Shown piece after piece: positions 9,468 through 16,924 of a stretch of DNA of 64,000 nucleotides. Position 1 is the first letter of the stretch; each line of letters opens with the position of its first letter. The position numbers and the translations under genes were made by a program. Under the pieces are notes generated by a model, which searched no databases, had not been told where the DNA came from, and saw only the letters and a program-made list of their open reading frames with translations. Source of the DNA: CAZFER01 sp964517495 (GTDB taxonomy: Bacteria > Hinthialibacterota > Hinthialibacteria > Hinthialibacterales > Hinthialibacteraceae); assembly GCA_964517495.1 (NCBI GenBank), contig CAZFER010000009.1:61313-125312 (forward strand), given 5' to 3'.

Positions 9468-10229
9468 TTAATGTGATATAACCGCTTCAAATTTCAAAAT
9501 ATCGGGATTTCTTCTGAATAATTCATTCATCCATTCGACATCTTCCGGGGTGCCAATTTCATATCGGTAACCCTGGAGTTTAGATGCTCGAACGTCCTTG
9601 CCATCCTGAATGGCCATATCGATGGCTTCCGTTAATTCATATTCACCCCGTTGGGATCGTTGTAACGATTGAATATAGTCAAAAATCCCGGGTTGGAAAA
9701 CAAATACACCAGCCTGATTCCAACAGGTTGTTGATTCTCCCTGATTAGGTTTTTCGATAATCTGTTGTATGCGGTTTACCTCGCCATTAAAATAGACGGC
9801 TGCTCCCAAATATGGATCATCCACCTCATTAACACCGAGCATGCATAAAATATTGATGCGATTAAACGTATCAATCATTTCCTTATAATCCGGTGCGGGG
9901 ACAAGAATGTCACCGAAGGTCAGGAGAAAGTTTTCTTCTCCGACTTTTTCCCGAGCGCAACGCACTGCCCCTCCAGTACCATCCGCTTCAGTTTGGCGAA
10001 TATAATCAATCGAAACGCCGCGGGAGCGGCCATCGCCGAAGTAGCTTTCAATGGTTTCGGCATGATAACCGGTTACGATAAGAAAATCGTTAATTCCCGC
10101 TTCATGAATGGAATCGATAATCCATTCAAGAAATCGTTTTCCACCCACAGAGATCATGGGTTTCGGTACATATTGAGTTAAAAAACCCATACGGGTTCCT
10201 TTTCCTGCCGCTAAAATGATTGCTTTCAT
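9468..10229 (-). CDS. Sugar 1-phosphate nucleotidyltransferase
   Basis: 253 residues, a single GT-A-like NTP-transferase domain. The N-terminus reads LAAGKGTRMG (nucleotide phosphate loop), then PKPMISVGGK with the sugar-phosphate-contacting lysine. The metal-binding aspartate is in LLTFGDILVP near residue 107. Members of this family make NDP-sugars from a sugar 1-phosphate and an NTP. There is no left-handed helix domain, in contrast to the second nucleotidyltransferase at 60270. Its place as first gene before galK suggests it uses galactose 1-phosphate or glucose 1-phosphate; the base specificity cannot be told. Confidence 0.88.
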   Translation of the reverse strand: MKAIILAAGKGTRMGFLTQYVPKPMISVGGKRFLEWIIDSIHEAGINDFLIVTGYHAETIESYFGDGRSRGVSIDYIRQTEADGTGGAVRCAREKVGEENFLLTFGDILVPAPDYKEMIDTFNRINILCMLGVNEVDDPYLGAAVYFNGEVNRIQQIIEKPNQGESTTCWNQAGVFVFQPGIFDYIQSLQRSQRGEYELTEAIDMAIQDGKDVRASKLQGYRYEIGTPEDVEWMNELFRRNPDILKFEAVISH

Positions 10230-10340
10230 CGTTTTGTCTCACTCTTTTTACCATTCGTAAAAATCATTCGTTCCGCAATGAAAAGCATTCACGTAACAAT
10301 GCTTCCAACATGAAAATAGTCAAACAGTAAATCACATTCA

Positions 10341-10370
10341 AAGAAACAGCCGGGATAGTATCCCGGCTGT
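10341..10370 (-). terminator. Terminator after the dockerin gene
   Basis: ACAGCCGGGATA and TATCCCGGCTGT (10346-10370) are perfect 12-bp arms, followed on the minus strand by TTCTTTG. It ends the dockerin transcript 33 bp after the stop and separates it from the nucleotidyltransferase gene. Confidence 0.75.
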
Positions 10371-10402
10371 CAAATTCGCTATGATCTTATATGTTTGTTA
10401 CC

Positions 10403-11068
10403 TTATTGATTCAGCAAGAGATATAATTCCTGAGCATCCCGAGGAGTAATTCTACCATCTCCATTCAAGTCAGCAAGTGCCAATTGTTCATCTGTTGGAT
10501 CTTCAACAGTCAGGTAGAGCTCCAGCAGGCTGGTGATATCTTCTTCCGTCACTTCACCATCGCCATCAATATCACCTACAGGTTCTGGCTCAGGCGTAGG
10601 TGTTGGGCTTGGTGTGGGAGAAGGTACTTCCACCGGTGATTCGGTTGGAGTCGGTTCCTCAACAGGAGACTCAGTAGGTGTCGGTTCTTCAACCGGCGAC
10701 TCTGTTGGGGTTGGCTGTTCAACGGGTGATTCGGTTGGAGTCGGTTCTTCAACCGGGGATTCCGTGGGAGTGGGTTCTTCAACAGGCGACTCAGTGGGAG
10801 TCGGTTCTACCACGGGTGATTCCGTTGGGGTTGATGTGGGTTCAACCACAGGCGACTCGGAAGGGGTAGGAGTCGGAACTTCAACCGGAGATTCAGTCGG
10901 GGTGGGTTCTTCAACCGGTTCCGGTGTCGCCGTTGGCGTTTCCGCCGGGGTTTCTGTGGGTGTTTCTGTCGGTGTCTCACCCACTTGAGCGGACACGACC
11001 GGGGACATGCATAATGTTAAAACAAAGATGGCTCCCAAACAAAGCAGAATGCTACTGGGCCTGGTCAT
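10403..11068 (-). CDS. Secreted dockerin-type protein with Pro-Thr-Glu repeat linker
   Basis: 221 residues. A signal peptide (residues 1-27, ending VVSAQ) is followed by a low-complexity stretch of about 120 residues made of PTPTESPVEE-type decapeptides, and then a C-terminal dockerin I-like pair of EF-hand loops: DIDGDGEVTEEDI near residue 170 and DLNGDGRITPRDA near 203. Dockerins bind cohesins through calcium-dependent loops, but no cohesin or catalytic domain is visible here, so the protein is only a linker and a dockerin. In non-cellulosomal bacteria such dockerins often act as cell-surface or autonomous calcium modules. The start has AAAGGAG nine nt upstream. The gene is monocistronic and ends at a strong terminator. 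Confidence 0.85.
   Translation of the reverse strand: MTRPSSILLCLGAIFVLTLCMSPVVSAQVGETPTETPTETPAETPTATPEPVEEPTPTESPVEVPTPTPSESPVVEPTSTPTESPVVEPTPTESPVEEPTPTESPVEEPTPTESPVEQPTPTESPVEEPTPTESPVEEPTPTESPVEVPSPTPSPTPTPEPEPVGDIDGDGEVTEEDITSLLELYLTVEDPTDEQLALADLNGDGRITPRDAQELYLLLNQ
10625..10915 (-). repeat. Tandem ~30-bp coding repeat (PTPTESPVEE linker)
   Basis: The linker of the dockerin gene is a tandem array of about seven 30-bp units with scattered synonymous changes, plus two longer variant units. Unit sequence changes mostly at third positions, so selection acts on the peptide. Such arrays commonly expand and contract by slippage. Confidence 0.8.
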
Positions 11069-11316
11069 CAGATAAAACTCCTTTCGACAACTCCCTTACG
11101 CCCGAAATCATCAAGAGCGCTATTGAAACACTTCGTTATTGTCTAATAACTCCATAAATACAAAAACGATTGATCACTAAAGAATCAATCATGTTACAAA
11201 ATACTGATCACGTGAATGATAAGAAGGTTTATACCCCCTTGTCAAGTGATTTTAACCTCTTTTTTAAAAGTTTTTTGTTTGATTCATTTTGGGAAAAATA
11301 TAAATTTACCCTTAAA

Positions 11317-12558
11317 TTATCCAACTTTTTCAACTACTTTCGATGGGGGGACAGATTCTTTGGCTACTAATAAACTGAATAATATGGCGGCGATGATGGC
11401 ATTCATTCCAAAATAAAAGAATCCAATACGTATCGCTTCAACCTTTGGTAGATAATTAAACCATTTCAATAATACGCTTCCCAAAGCCAAACCACTGATT
11501 TGCCCACTCATTAAAGAGAAATAAAGCATGGCTTGAGCGGTGGATCGTATGCTCTCATCGCATTCCGCATCGAGGTAAGTCGCTGTTACAAAGAATATTC
11601 CCAATACGGCTGGGCCATGCATGAGTGAAAACAGGAGAATGAATATGGGTTCAGTTAACAATGCAATACCCACCCATCGGATTCCCTCTGCTGCGATTCC
11701 AATTACGATGGTTCGCTTCAACCCTACCTTTAAGACAATGGGAGCCATGAAAAAAGTTAAAATGATTTCGAATCCGACGCCTGTTAGCCACAGGCTGGAA
11801 TAGAATATTTCAGGTAATCCCAAATGGCCAACATAGGGACCGATCAATAGGAGTTCAGATGTAAAAGTCATGCCAGTGATAAAAATGATGAAAAAGAACA
11901 GAATTAGATTACGGTTAAAAAACAAGTTTTTGAATGATTTGAATTCCGGACGTTGGTGTTTTTCAAAATGGGATTCATCCCAGCGGGTGAATAGGCAGGT
12001 TAGTATAAAAAAGATACAACCCATCCAGAAAATCATGGTTCGGCCATAAAATCCCATCCATTGTGAAAGAACTACCGCCAAAGGGCATAAGATAAAGACG
12101 GTTACAGTGAAGCTGGTGCTGCCAAATACACGGATTCGACCAAATAAGTGGCGGCGTTTTTGGCCCAAATAGGATAGAATGATTGAGGTGGATAAGGGCG
12201 AATTGGTGCCATAAAAAATCATGAATAAAATCGCTCCCCCCAACAGCCCATAAAAACCCATCGTCTGGTAAGAAATGCTATAAATAAACAGGGTTAAGCA
12301 ACTACAAATCAGGCCCATACGATATGTTTTGGTGCGACCAAGCACCCGATCTGCCAGAACCCCCCATAGCGGCTGAAAGAGCACCATTGCCAAATAAGGC
12401 AATACCATCAAAAAACCAATTTGAGTATTGTTTAGCCCCAAATCTAAATCGTAATAGCGGCTTAAATGGGGGAGAATACACGCCTGGGCACTGTAAACAC
12501 ACCAGATGTTTATCATCACCTGTATACCACTGCGTCTGTGTCCTATATCATCAAACAA
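11317..12558 (-). CDS. MFS transporter (MFS_1-like, LacY/nucleoside-permease type)
   Basis: 413 residues with about twelve membrane segments. The loop after helix 2 reads GVLADRVLGRTKTYR, the MFS signature between helices 2 and 3. The N-terminal region IGFLMVLPYLAMVLFQPLWG resembles the MFS_1-like branch that includes LacY, nucleoside and phenylpropionate permeases. The start is a TTG at 12558, chosen because AGGAG lies seven nt upstream; an ATG at 12516 has no comparable site. The gene follows the glycosyltransferase gene on the same strand by 76 bp. A sugar or nucleoside proton symporter is plausible; substrate is not determined. Confidence 0.85.
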   Translation of the reverse strand: MFDDIGHRRSGIQVMINIWCVYSAQACILPHLSRYYDLDLGLNNTQIGFLMVLPYLAMVLFQPLWGVLADRVLGRTKTYRMGLICSCLTLFIYSISYQTMGFYGLLGGAILFMIFYGTNSPLSTSIILSYLGQKRRHLFGRIRVFGSTSFTVTVFILCPLAVVLSQWMGFYGRTMIFWMGCIFFILTCLFTRWDESHFEKHQRPEFKSFKNLFFNRNLILFFFIIFITGMTFTSELLLIGPYVGHLGLPEIFYSSLWLTGVGFEIILTFFMAPIVLKVGLKRTIVIGIAAEGIRWVGIALLTEPIFILLFSLMHGPAVLGIFFVTATYLDAECDESIRSTAQAMLYFSLMSGQISGLALGSVLLKWFNYLPKVEAIRIGFFYFGMNAIIAAILFSLLVAKESVPPSKVVEKVG

Positions 12559-12634
12559 GGGCGCTCTCCTATGTATTCATGAGAAAGGGTGAATTATGGT
12601 CTAATCATGAAGGTGGCAGGTTTTGTTTTAAATG

Positions 12635-13342
12635 TTATGATTTACTTTTCAAACGTCCATATAGCAGCATTAATTCTTTGAATGCACGGGCGATTACTTT
12701 TATACTCCCACCTGATTGTGTACCTGCTTTGCGGGGATAGTGATGAACTCCAACCTGTTTAATATGAGCTCCCTGTCGGGTAAGAATGGAAAACAGTTCA
12801 ACAGAGATAACCGCTCCTTCTGCTTTAAGTTCAACGCCATCAAAGTAATGCCGTTTGAGGAGTTTGAATGCACAATCCAGATCACGGACTTTAAATCCAA
12901 AGAGAATTCGCACTAAAGTTCCCCAGCAAAATGCAAATACTTTACGATGAAAAGGATCCTGGCGGTTCATCCGATAACCCACGACACAATCGTATGAATC
13001 AGCATGTTCCAAAAGGAGAGGGATTTCACCAACATCGAATTGGCCATCTCCATCGGTAAAAAAGATCCAGTCTTTGGTGCAGGAAGCAATCCCAGTTTTG
13101 ACCGCCCCACCATACCCCCGATTCACTTCATGATGGACAGCAAAAACCTGAGGATATTGGTCAGCAAGCCGTTCGGCTTCTTCTTTCGTACCATCCTTGC
13201 TGCCATCATTTACGATGATAATTTCAAAATCATCAACCGATTGGCTTAACACCTCAACGGTTTTATTTGTCAATAAACCGATGTTTTCGACTTCATTGTG
13301 AGCCGGGAAAAAAACAGAAATGTTGATAGGGTATCTTTTCAT
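12635..13342 (-). CDS. Family 2 glycosyltransferase (polyprenyl-phosphate sugar synthase-like)
   Basis: 235 residues. The GT-A fold begins with ISVFFPAHNEVENI, followed by IIVNDGSKDGT near residue 43 and the metal-binding FTDGDGQFD near 95. The segment DLDCAFKLLKR near 157 is typical of dolichyl- or undecaprenyl-phosphate mannosyl/glucosyl synthases. No C-terminal membrane helices are present, so it is the soluble, membrane-associated type. It probably charges a polyprenyl phosphate with a hexose that a GT-C enzyme such as the one at 56736 could use; this link is inferred only. Confidence 0.86.
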   Translation of the reverse strand: MKRYPINISVFFPAHNEVENIGLLTNKTVEVLSQSVDDFEIIIVNDGSKDGTKEEAERLADQYPQVFAVHHEVNRGYGGAVKTGIASCTKDWIFFTDGDGQFDVGEIPLLLEHADSYDCVVGYRMNRQDPFHRKVFAFCWGTLVRILFGFKVRDLDCAFKLLKRHYFDGVELKAEGAVISVELFSILTRQGAHIKQVGVHHYPRKAGTQSGGSIKVIARAFKELMLLYGRLKSKS

Positions 13343-13647
13343 TACGAATCTTAGTTAAAAATGTGTGGTAATAGACGGGAAAAAGGATAGCATCTTTTCT
13401 AAATGGTAGTAGCCCAAACGAATCTCCTATGCCGAAAAAATGGGGGAATAGGTAAAATCGTTACTCTTTAATTTAAATCATTTCAAAAACGGCAATTTTT
13501 TCCTATATAATTTTCTAATAATTTATGTGATTCTCAAATGACGATTTAATTTCAATCATATCATAATTTTTTATAAGTCACTTATATTATTTAACTTAAC
13601 ACTGTAAAAGTTTTCAAATCCCTTCATTTTCTAGATACCTCAAGATA
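13343..13647. other. AT-rich intergenic stretch upstream of the sigma-54 RNA
   Basis: No ORF with coding character is seen. The region is strongly AT-rich from about 13480 to 13620 and would suit curved DNA or activator sites upstream of the -24/-12 promoter. I could not find a clear paired operator in it. Confidence 0.4.
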
Positions 13648-13648
13648 T

Positions 13649-13663
13649 TGGCACGGTCATTGT
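13649..13663 (+). promoter_or_regulatory. Sigma-54 (-24/-12) promoter of the structured RNA
   Basis: TGGCACGGTCATTGT matches the sigma-54 consensus TGGCACGNNNNTTGC at every fixed position except the final C, with exact spacing between the GG and GC elements. The preceding base is also the preferred T. Transcription should start about 12 nt downstream, in the GGGAGTGGG tract at 13671-13679. A sigma-54 activator gene is encoded in this window at 34214-35980. Confidence 0.72.
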
Positions 13664-13674
13664 TAATAACGGGA

Positions 13675-13852
13675 GTGGGTGCTGTAGAGAAGGAAGTTGG
13701 AAAACTTCGACAGGTTTTTTAATCGAGTGAACTGCCGAGGTGACCGAACGACCTTCAAGAAAAAGCGAAGGTTAGCGTTGGCGGAGCTGACCAACAACCT
13801 TCGGTAAGTTGGAGACCGGGATTCGAGCGGAGCTCGAAAACCGGTCTTTTTC
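13675..13852 (+). ncRNA. Putative sigma-54-driven structured small RNA with GGA-loop hairpins
   Basis: About 178 nt lie between the sigma-54 promoter and a strong intrinsic terminator, with no reading frame of coding quality. Hairpin 1 has stem GAAGTT/AACTTC (13693-13708) and loop GGAA. Hairpin 2 has stem CGAAGGTT/AACCTTCG (13766-13803), inner stem GTTGG/CCAAC and loop CGGAGCTGA. Hairpin 3 is the terminator, with TTCGAGC/GCTCGAA closing on a GGA triloop. Seven GGA triplets occur in all. GGA in hairpin loops is the binding site of CsrA/RsmA in the CsrB/RsmZ sponge RNAs, so a sponge is the best guess. No csrA gene is in the window. An alternative pairing of ACCTTC (13751-13756) with GAAGGT (13767-13772) would make it bistable. 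Confidence 0.6.
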
Positions 13853-13856
13853 TTTG
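13814..13856 (+). terminator. Intrinsic terminator of the small RNA
   Basis: GACCGG (13814-13819) pairs with CCGGTC (13841-13846) and TTCGAGC pairs with GCTCGAA, giving a 13-bp stem with a small internal bulge and a GGA triloop, followed by TTTTTCTTT. It is an unusually strong terminator for a region with no protein gene. Confidence 0.88.
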
Positions 13857-13945
13857 TCAATTCAAATCCATTTTTATAGCAACCTTAAAAATCAAGATTG
13901 ATTAATGAATAAACTCTAAATCTTCTTCCAAGTTAACTTATTTCC

Positions 13946-13996
13946 CTAACACAATGCTAACACAATGCTAATATATGCGAACCATTCGTATAGCTT
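13946..13996 (+). promoter_or_regulatory. Pho-box-like direct repeats and promoter of the phosphate transporter
   Basis: CTAACACAATG occurs twice in tandem (13946-13956, 13957-13967) and is followed by CTAATATATG (13968-13977). The 7-bp-plus-4-bp unit with 11-bp spacing is the layout of PhoB/PhoP operators; the TAACA core resembles the Bacillus PhoP TTAACA site. A -10-like TATAGC begins 11 nt after the last repeat (13989-13994), where a Pho-activated promoter would have it. The downstream gene is a PiT transporter. Confidence 0.6.
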
Positions 13997-14123
13997 AATT
14001 CTGATGATTCCAATAAATTAAGGTGATGTTATGAAATCAAGAAACGTGAAAATTTTCTTGCCTCGAAATTTCGAAATAACATTAATTCACATAACATAAA
14101 TATATTAAATACAAGTATATAAA

Positions 14124-15686
14124 ATGATCACTTTTTTCTATATAGCTGGAATCGTCGCTATCATCATGCTGATCTGGGACACCATTGAGGTGGGAAGAAA
14201 TGATGCAGCAAATATAGTCAATGCGGTCTTTGGCGCCCGGGTTATGCGCCGCAAGTTGGCAGTTTATATAGCAGGACTTGCTGTCATTTTGGGGGCCTGG
14301 GCCTCATCACCAGTGATTGAGACGGCTCGAAAAGAGATATTTTTTCCTCAAACCCTTTCCCTTACTGATGCACTTTCCATATATATGGCAGTCTATTTGA
14401 CTGATACGGTTTTACTTTATTCCTTTTCAGCGTTTGGAATGCCGATTTCAACCACAGCCTGTTTGGTCTTTTCATTGTTGGGCGGTGGATTTGTTTTAGG
14501 TGGGATTGATACCATCAATATTGATAAAAGCCTTCAAGTTATATTGGCAATCATACTATCCATTTTTATAAGTGGCGCTGCAGGATTTTTAATACAGCGT
14601 GCATTTCGAGGTGCTATTGGTCAACATTGTGATGACCGGGAGCGGGTGAGTCTGCATGGGCCTTGGATTGGGGGCTTGTTGCTTACGGGATTGTTCTATT
14701 TTCTTTTAATGAAAGGGATGAAGAACATTGGATTTGTGAAGGGACTGCGAGAGATTACGGTTGATGATTATGGTGTCCCGATCATTCTTATCGGAATTTG
14801 GGCATTATTATCCATTTTAGTATGGATCATACTCAGACTTGGAAAAGAAAAAGCACTTCGAAATCTCTTTGCCGGTTTTGCCACTTTGGGAATGCTGGCC
14901 ACGGCATTTGCATTTGGGCAGAACGACCTGGCCAACTGCGCTTCTCCTGGTGTGGCATCGTGGTTAATCATCAGAAAAGGTGAGTTGGCAATTGAAACCC
15001 CTGTTCCCTCCTATCTGTTGCTTATTTGTGGATGCCTGCTGGCAGTGGGTATGGCAACCCGCACCGCTCAGCGTGTTACAAGGGCGGAAGTCAACACAGG
15101 GAGCCAAGGGGATATTGTGCGCCTTTATGCTCCTCGCTGGTGTATATGGATAGCACAGCGAATATTACCTGAACGTAAGGAAGAAGCCCTTGCTCCGGAA
15201 GACTATATTGATCATTCAAGAAAGCGAGCTAAAGTTCAACATTATGATGCTTTGCGGGCAGCCGTCATCACATCGGTTTCAGGAAGTATTATAGCGTTCG
15301 CTTCCAGCCTGGGTTTACCGGTTTCAACCACTTATGTGGCGTTTGCAGCAGTAATAGCCACTGGGTGGGCAGATAAGATTTTTGTACGCGGGGATGCCTA
15401 TTTAAAATTAGGGCGGACCATTTGGGTTATATTCTGTTGGTTTTTCTCTGCCTTGTTAGCCGCGTGTATTACTGGCATGGGAGCGTTTCTTATTAGTCGA
15501 TTGCAAACCATAGGCATTTTAATAGGATTGGCAGCTAACCTTTCTGTCCGCCACATAATGAAAAAACGCTCTGATCGGCAAGAGGCTCTTTTACAAGAAG
15601 AAGCAGCAGAAAGAAAGAAAAAGTTTTTACAACAAACCAGCAATGATATACAATTCGCCACAGAAACCGATAGTGATGAAATGTAA
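14124..15686 (+). CDS. pit: PiT-family inorganic phosphate transporter
   Basis: 520 residues with about eleven membrane segments. The two inverted PHO-4 repeats show VGRNDAANIVNAVFGAR near residue 22 and FGQNDLANCASPGVASW near 265, variants of the GANDVANA signature that forms the phosphate site. VSTTYVAFAAVIATGW near 405 is the second-repeat VSTTH-like motif, and PISTTACLV near 110 the first. The last ~45 residues are charged (KKRSDRQEALLQEEAAERKK) and probably a cytoplasmic helix. It imports phosphate with a cation. No phoU-like gene is adjacent. A Pho-type direct repeat upstream suggests induction by phosphate limitation. No strong ribosome-binding site is visible. Confidence 0.93.
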   Translation: MITFFYIAGIVAIIMLIWDTIEVGRNDAANIVNAVFGARVMRRKLAVYIAGLAVILGAWASSPVIETARKEIFFPQTLSLTDALSIYMAVYLTDTVLLYSFSAFGMPISTTACLVFSLLGGGFVLGGIDTINIDKSLQVILAIILSIFISGAAGFLIQRAFRGAIGQHCDDRERVSLHGPWIGGLLLTGLFYFLLMKGMKNIGFVKGLREITVDDYGVPIILIGIWALLSILVWIILRLGKEKALRNLFAGFATLGMLATAFAFGQNDLANCASPGVASWLIIRKGELAIETPVPSYLLLICGCLLAVGMATRTAQRVTRAEVNTGSQGDIVRLYAPRWCIWIAQRILPERKEEALAPEDYIDHSRKRAKVQHYDALRAAVITSVSGSIIAFASSLGLPVSTTYVAFAAVIATGWADKIFVRGDAYLKLGRTIWVIFCWFFSALLAACITGMGAFLISRLQTIGILIGLAANLSVRHIMKKRSDRQEALLQEEAAERKKKFLQQTSNDIQFATETDSDEM

Positions 15687-15702
15687 AACAACCGCTAAAC
15701 GC

Positions 15703-16815
15703 TTAAACCCTTTCAAAATAGCGTGATCGATTGGTATCCTGCGTCATAGCGGGTCCACCTTTTTTGCCCATCGCCTCGATCAAGGCTTGAGGATTGCGCA
15801 TATGTAAAGCCGTTTCTTCACGAGTGATCAATCCACGTTGATATAACCGAATCAGCGAGGCATCCATAGTTACCATGCCATCTTTTGTGCCTGTTTCGAT
15901 GACGCTATAGAGTTGGTGGGTTTTAGCCTCACGAATCAGGGCACTGCATGCGTGATTATTGCGCAAGATTTCAACGGCAAGTACCCGGCCATTCTCGGAA
16001 GCTTTTGGTAAAAGCCGTTGTGAAATAACCGCTTGCAACGTTAGGGAGAGTTGAACCCGTACCTGTTGCTGCTGCCGATCAGGGAATACATCGATGATAC
16101 GGTCAATGGTTTGTACCGCATCATTGGTGTGCAAGGTCGCCAAAACCAAATGACCAGTTTCTGCAGCCGTTAACGCAGCCGCGATGGTTTCCCAATCACG
16201 CATCTCACCAACCAGGATAACATCGGGATCCTGGCGCAGGGTATATTTCAACGCCTGGGTAAACGATTTCGTATCTCCACCTAACTCACGTTGATCGATT
16301 ATGCTATTACGATGATGATGGACATATTCAATGGGATCTTCAACAGAGATGATATGGCACTTTTTATTGGAATTGATCAAATCGATCATGGAGGCCTGGG
16401 TGGTCGATTTTCCATGCCCGGTCGGGCCGGTTACCAAAATTAATCCTTGCGGCATTAAAGCCATATCGTAAACGACTGGAGGTAAACCTAGATTTTTCAG
16501 TTTTGGAACCTCACTGGGAATAGGACGAAAAGCCGCCGCAACGCATCCCTTTTGATAATAAACATTGACACGAAACCGGTGATCCGTACCAACTCCAAGG
16601 GAAAAATCCAGTTCTTTATTTTCTTCAAAATCCAACCGTTGTTTTTCATTTAATAACGAATAGACAATGCGTTTTACTTCATCCCCGTTCATTTTGGGGA
16701 AATTAGTATGTTTTAGATTTCCATGAACCCGGATGATGGGAGGGACCCCAGCCGTTAACAACAAATCGGATGCCCCTTCATCTTTGGCGATTTGAAACAA
16801 TTGGGTTATTTCCAT
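15703..16815 (-). CDS. pilT: Type IV pilus retraction ATPase, PilT/PilU-like
   Basis: 370 residues from the ATG at 16815, chosen because AAAGGACG stands eight nt upstream; an in-frame start at 16869 would add 18 residues unlike the family. The N-terminal PAS-like domain (residues 1-100) begins MEITQLFQIAKDEGASDLLL. Walker A is GPTGHGKSTT near residue 125, then the Asp box ISVEDPIEYVH, Walker B VILVGEMRDWET and the His box TGHLVLATLHTNDA. It powers pilus retraction at the inner membrane base. It has a histidine in place of the usual second Ser/Gly of the P-loop (GPTGHGKS rather than GPTGSGKS), which deserves a check. It lies directly after a second paralog. Confidence 0.93.
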   Translation of the reverse strand: MEITQLFQIAKDEGASDLLLTAGVPPIIRVHGNLKHTNFPKMNGDEVKRIVYSLLNEKQRLDFEENKELDFSLGVGTDHRFRVNVYYQKGCVAAAFRPIPSEVPKLKNLGLPPVVYDMALMPQGLILVTGPTGHGKSTTQASMIDLINSNKKCHIISVEDPIEYVHHHRNSIIDQRELGGDTKSFTQALKYTLRQDPDVILVGEMRDWETIAAALTAAETGHLVLATLHTNDAVQTIDRIIDVFPDRQQQQVRVQLSLTLQAVISQRLLPKASENGRVLAVEILRNNHACSALIREAKTHQLYSVIETGTKDGMVTMDASLIRLYQRGLITREETALHMRNPQALIEAMGKKGGPAMTQDTNRSRYFERV

Positions 16816-16870
16816 TCCAACGTCCTTTCCTGCTTTGTTCAAATGATGGTGATCTATCCTTGTATTCAAT

Positions 16871-16924
16871 GTGATATGAATTTGTTATAGATCCTGGGTG
16901 ATATGAATTTGTTATAGATCCTGG
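16871..16924. repeat. Perfect 27-bp tandem duplication at the end of the upstream pilT paralog
   Basis: The segments 16871-16897 and 16898-16924 are identical. The second contains the last four codons and stop of the upstream pilT-like gene, so the first is an extra copy of that gene's end, placed in the intergenic gap before the next gene's leader. Confidence 0.9.

Noticed and set aside
10625..10915. Possible CRISPR array
   Set aside because: The 30-bp units abut without spacers and encode a continuous Pro/Thr/Glu linker.
10533..10988. Plus-strand frame opposite the dockerin gene (GVGSSTGDSVG repeats)
   Set aside because: It is the mirror of the coding repeat array; it has no ribosome-binding site and the minus frame has a signal peptide and EF-hands.
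13663..13860. 65-residue minus-strand frame over the small RNA
   Set aside because: It has no ribosome-binding site and overlaps strong stem structures and a terminator on the plus strand.
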